A DNA stretch of 64,000 nucleotides. It comes from Dehalococcoidia bacterium (GTDB lineage: Bacteria > Chloroflexota > Dehalococcoidia > Lucifugimonadales > UBA1123). Location of the stretch: assembly GCA_009838465.1 (NCBI GenBank), contig VXRN01000023.1, positions 62,001 to 126,000 of the forward strand, written 5' to 3'. Below the pieces are notes generated by a model. That model did no database searches, had not been told where the DNA came from, and saw nothing but the letters and a program-made list of their open reading frames with translations. Below are positions 62,176 through 64,000 of this stretch, piece after piece. A program made the translations under genes and the position numbers. How positions within the stretch are numbered: position 1 is the stretch's first letter; each line of letters opens with the position of its first letter.

Positions 62176-63150
62176 ATGGGCGCTCAGATAGTGATTTACG
62201 GGCCTAGTGGAGACGCGCTGGCCGATTTTCAGAGGGTCGCGCCGGAGGGCGCTGACGTGGGGTGGGTGGACTCCAGCCTCCCGATGGAAGATCAGGCGGA
62301 ACAGCTCCGTGATGCCCAGGTAATGGTGGTTGCGGGCGCAAACGTCTCGGTCGAGGTAGCTCGCCACGCCCCCAACTTGAAATTGGTCCAGACCACCAGC
62401 GCGGGCACCGACCAGCTCGACAAGACCGCTCTCGGCGAGATGGGGATTCGCGTCTCCAACAACGGCGGCGGCAACGCCGTGGCGGTCGCCGAGCACACGA
62501 TAGCCCTCCTGGTCTCTACCATCAGGAAGCTTCAGCTCCAGTTCAACGCGGTCAAGGCCGGAGAGTGGGCCGGCGACATACGGGCCGCGTGGTTCTCCCA
62601 GGCCAACGAGATTGCCGGTAAGACCGTCGGTATCGTCGGACTTGGCAGGATAGGGTCCAGGGTGGCGCGCCGGCTTCAGGGCTGGGAATGCGACATCATC
62701 TACGCTGACGTCGTTGATCCCGAAGAGGGAATCGAGGAAGAGCTGAACCTCACTCGCGTATCGCTGGATGAACTGCTCAGCACGGCGGACATCATCACGC
62801 TGCACGTCCCGCTGGGCGGCCCGACTTATCACATGATAAGCGACCGCGAGTTCGACCTGATGAAGCCGACCACTGTCTTCATCAACGCTTGCCGCGGCCC
62901 GGTGGTGGACGAGGCTGCGCTGATACGCGCGATGGAAGCTGGCAAGATAGCGCAGGCAGGACTCGACGTACTGGAAGAGGAGCCAACGCCCGTTGACAAC
63001 CCACTGCTCCACATGGACAACGTTCTGGTGACTCCGCACCTGGCTTCTTTCACCCAGGAGTCGGGAGAGAAGAGCCGCACGTTCGCCATGTACAACGGCG
63101 CCAGGGTAGCGCGGGGCGAGGATCCGGAGTCGGTGGTCCTACCGGACTAG
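62176..63150 (+). CDS. D-isomer-specific 2-hydroxyacid dehydrogenase (SerA-like)
   Basis: 324 aa. NAD loop VGIVGLGRIGSRVARR, catalytic Arg in NACRGPVVDEAAL, Glu in DVLEEEPTP and His in VTPHLASF: a complete set. Related to phosphoglycerate and glyoxylate/hydroxypyruvate dehydrogenases; the absence of a C-terminal ACT domain argues against a regulated SerA. AGGAG lies ten bases before the ATG at 62176; a GTG at 62125 was rejected for lack of a ribosome site. Own promoter at 62085. Confidence 0.9.
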   Translation: MGAQIVIYGPSGDALADFQRVAPEGADVGWVDSSLPMEDQAEQLRDAQVMVVAGANVSVEVARHAPNLKLVQTTSAGTDQLDKTALGEMGIRVSNNGGGNAVAVAEHTIALLVSTIRKLQLQFNAVKAGEWAGDIRAAWFSQANEIAGKTVGIVGLGRIGSRVARRLQGWECDIIYADVVDPEEGIEEELNLTRVSLDELLSTADIITLHVPLGGPTYHMISDREFDLMKPTTVFINACRGPVVDEAALIRAMEAGKIAQAGLDVLEEEPTPVDNPLLHMDNVLVTPHLASFTQESGEKSRTFAMYNGARVARGEDPESVVLPD

Positions 63151-63159
63151 AGTAAGGCT

Positions 63160-63200
63160 GACATTTACCGTAGGGGCAACCCTCGTGGTTGCCCTTCTGG
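63160..63200 (+). repeat. GTAGGGGC palindromic repeat with 13-bp shared flank, copy 2
   Basis: GACATTTACCGTA (63160-63172) directly followed by GGGGCAACC-CTCGT-GGTTGCCC (8-bp stem 63174-63181 / 63187-63194). The 13-base flank matches 15013-15025 inverted. Between convergent dehydrogenase and PHP genes, where it could act as a stop. Confidence 0.6.
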
Positions 63201-63213
63201 GGGTCCTCGCACC

Positions 63214-63891
63214 CTATCGGGGGATTCTTTCGAAATTGACGCCGACTCTATCCAGGACGTCCATTGGGGCTCGGTCCAGGAGGGAGACGGCGTCTTCCAC
63301 GTCAAGGCCGGAACCGCGCGCCACCTTCATGGCGAACTCGCGCGTGAGTAAGTCTTCCGGGGCGTGCGCGTCCGAGTCCAGCACCAGCCTTGCACCGGCC
63401 GCCTGCGCAGTCTTCACTACGTGACCGTTGGCTGTCCCATGACCGCGTCTCGCGGACACCTCCAGGAACACGCCGTTCCGGGCCGCAATGCGCGCCTCGT
63501 CGAGGGTTATCAGGCCTGGATGCGCGAGTATGTCAACATGGCGGCTGGACACGGAGGCCAGATTTGTGCCTTCTATAACAGGCTCGGTTATTGTTTCGCC
63601 GTGAACGTTCACGACTTTCGCCCCCAGTCTGCGGCACTCGCGCGCGATGTAGTCAATATCCTCGCACGGCGTATGCGTGATCTCCACGCCGGGGAGCGCG
63701 AGTATGTCCCAGCGCTTGTTTACCATCGCGCAGTCGGCTACGAGTGTCTTCAGAACGAACTCCATGTTTCCCGGACCCACGTGGTCCGTTATCGCCATCA
63801 CGCGGTATCCGATCTTGATAGCGCGTCGAACAAGCTCTATCGGCGACAGGACGCCGTCGCTCAAAAACGTGTGGGTGTGGAAGTCGAACAT
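63214..63891 (-). CDS. PHP-domain histidinol-phosphatase-like hydrolase
   Basis: 225 aa. FDFHTHTFLSDG, ITDHVG, LPGVEITHT, VVNVHGE, ILAHPG and LDSDAH follow the PHP order of metal ligands found in YcdX-like and histidinol-phosphatase proteins. The reaction is hydrolysis of a phosphate ester; the natural substrate is not shown. It begins three bases after a gene that runs off the right edge, likely the same operon. Confidence 0.87.
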   Translation of the reverse strand: MFDFHTHTFLSDGVLSPIELVRRAIKIGYRVMAITDHVGPGNMEFVLKTLVADCAMVNKRWDILALPGVEITHTPCEDIDYIARECRRLGAKVVNVHGETITEPVIEGTNLASVSSRHVDILAHPGLITLDEARIAARNGVFLEVSARRGHGTANGHVVKTAQAAGARLVLDSDAHAPEDLLTREFAMKVARGSGLDVEDAVSLLDRAPMDVLDRVGVNFERIPR

Positions 63892-63894
63892 CCG

Positions 63895-64000
63895 CTACTT
63901 GCCTCTCAGGATTTTGGCCAGGCGTATCATCTCCGGGCCGGTCTTGCCCATGTAGAAGGGTGGGGGAGTCGGCGGATGATTGACCTTGAGACACACGAAT
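63895..64000 (-). CDS. C-terminal fragment of an unrecognised gene, runs off the window
   Basis: The minus-strand frame is open from base 64000 to a TAG at 63895-63897 (34 codons). The visible tail reads VNHPPTPPPFYMGKTGPEM and ends IRLAKILRGK. I do not recognise it. Three bases separate its stop from the ATG of the PHP gene, the spacing of an operon. Confidence 0.55.
   Translation of the reverse strand, partial: FVCLKVNHPPTPPPFYMGKTGPEMIRLAKILRGK

Noticed and set aside
61777-63039. 420-codon open frame on the minus strand
   Set aside because: Lies opposite a well-supported hydroxyacid dehydrogenase (62176-63150), with His/Arg/Val-rich antisense composition and no recognisable motif.

Overview
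The window reads as a gene-dense (protein genes cover most of it), moderately GC-rich bacterial chromosome segment. The mix of genes is what one meets in Chloroflexota of the Dehalococcoidia / SAR202 type: several CaiB/BaiF CoA-transferases, acyl-CoA dehydrogenases, enoyl-CoA hydratases, a thiolase-like/DUF35 pair, short-chain dehydrogenases, 2-hydroxyacid dehydrogenases, an enolase-superfamily dehydratase, PHP-family hydrolases and Pro/Thr-rich lipoproteins. The taxonomic call is an inference from gene content, not from a marker gene. I see no rRNA, tRNA, CRISPR array, insertion sequence or prophage. TTG and GTG starts preceded by good Shine-Dalgarno sequences are common and were used to choose starts.

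Left part (1-9.9 kb). A leftward block holds a secreted MA-clan peptidase (cut by the window edge), a CDP-alcohol phosphatidyltransferase, a PimA-like GT4 glycosyltransferase, inositol-3-phosphate synthase and a GalE-type epimerase. Opposite it lies a GDP-mannose-forming ManC-type enzyme. Together these look like a phosphatidylinositol / mannosylinositol lipid route. A class V aminotransferase, an ABM-domain protein and a GNAT follow.

Middle-left (9.9-26 kb). A DUF885 protein, an aldo/keto reductase, a coupled DUF5678-retropepsin pair, two tandem near-twin class III CoA-transferases, a SelA-like PLP enzyme, a metallo-beta-lactamase-fold hydrolase, two enoyl-CoA hydratases, a hydroxyacid dehydrogenase, a haloacid dehalogenase-type HAD, a Lon-N domain protein, a PDZ protein and a PAS-LuxR regulator.

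26.3-30.6 kb is a rightward catabolic cluster: cysteine-less thiolase-like protein, DUF35 protein and two acyl-CoA dehydrogenases, the same classes of parts as the steroid side-chain retro-aldolase system of actinobacteria. Peptidyl-tRNA hydrolase and a large, unusual transketolase-like enzyme follow on the other strand.

34-50 kb is mainly small-molecule metabolism (VOC, HADs, SDRs, PIG-L deacetylase with PHP phosphoesterase, a GatC-like plus amidase pair) and an envelope-redox area: two thioredoxin-fold lipoproteins facing CcmA/CcmB and a JAMM protease. QueF and an orphan oligopeptide-type ABC ATPase are here too.

50-64 kb holds ClpC, an MFS exporter, a rhomboid protease, a polyprenyl-phosphate-type GT2, an enolase-superfamily dehydratase, a YihY protein, a threonine aldolase-like enzyme, a threonine synthase-like enzyme, a class I/II aminotransferase, a second hydroxyacid dehydrogenase and a PHP hydrolase. 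Four families of short palindromic intergenic repeats are scattered through the window.
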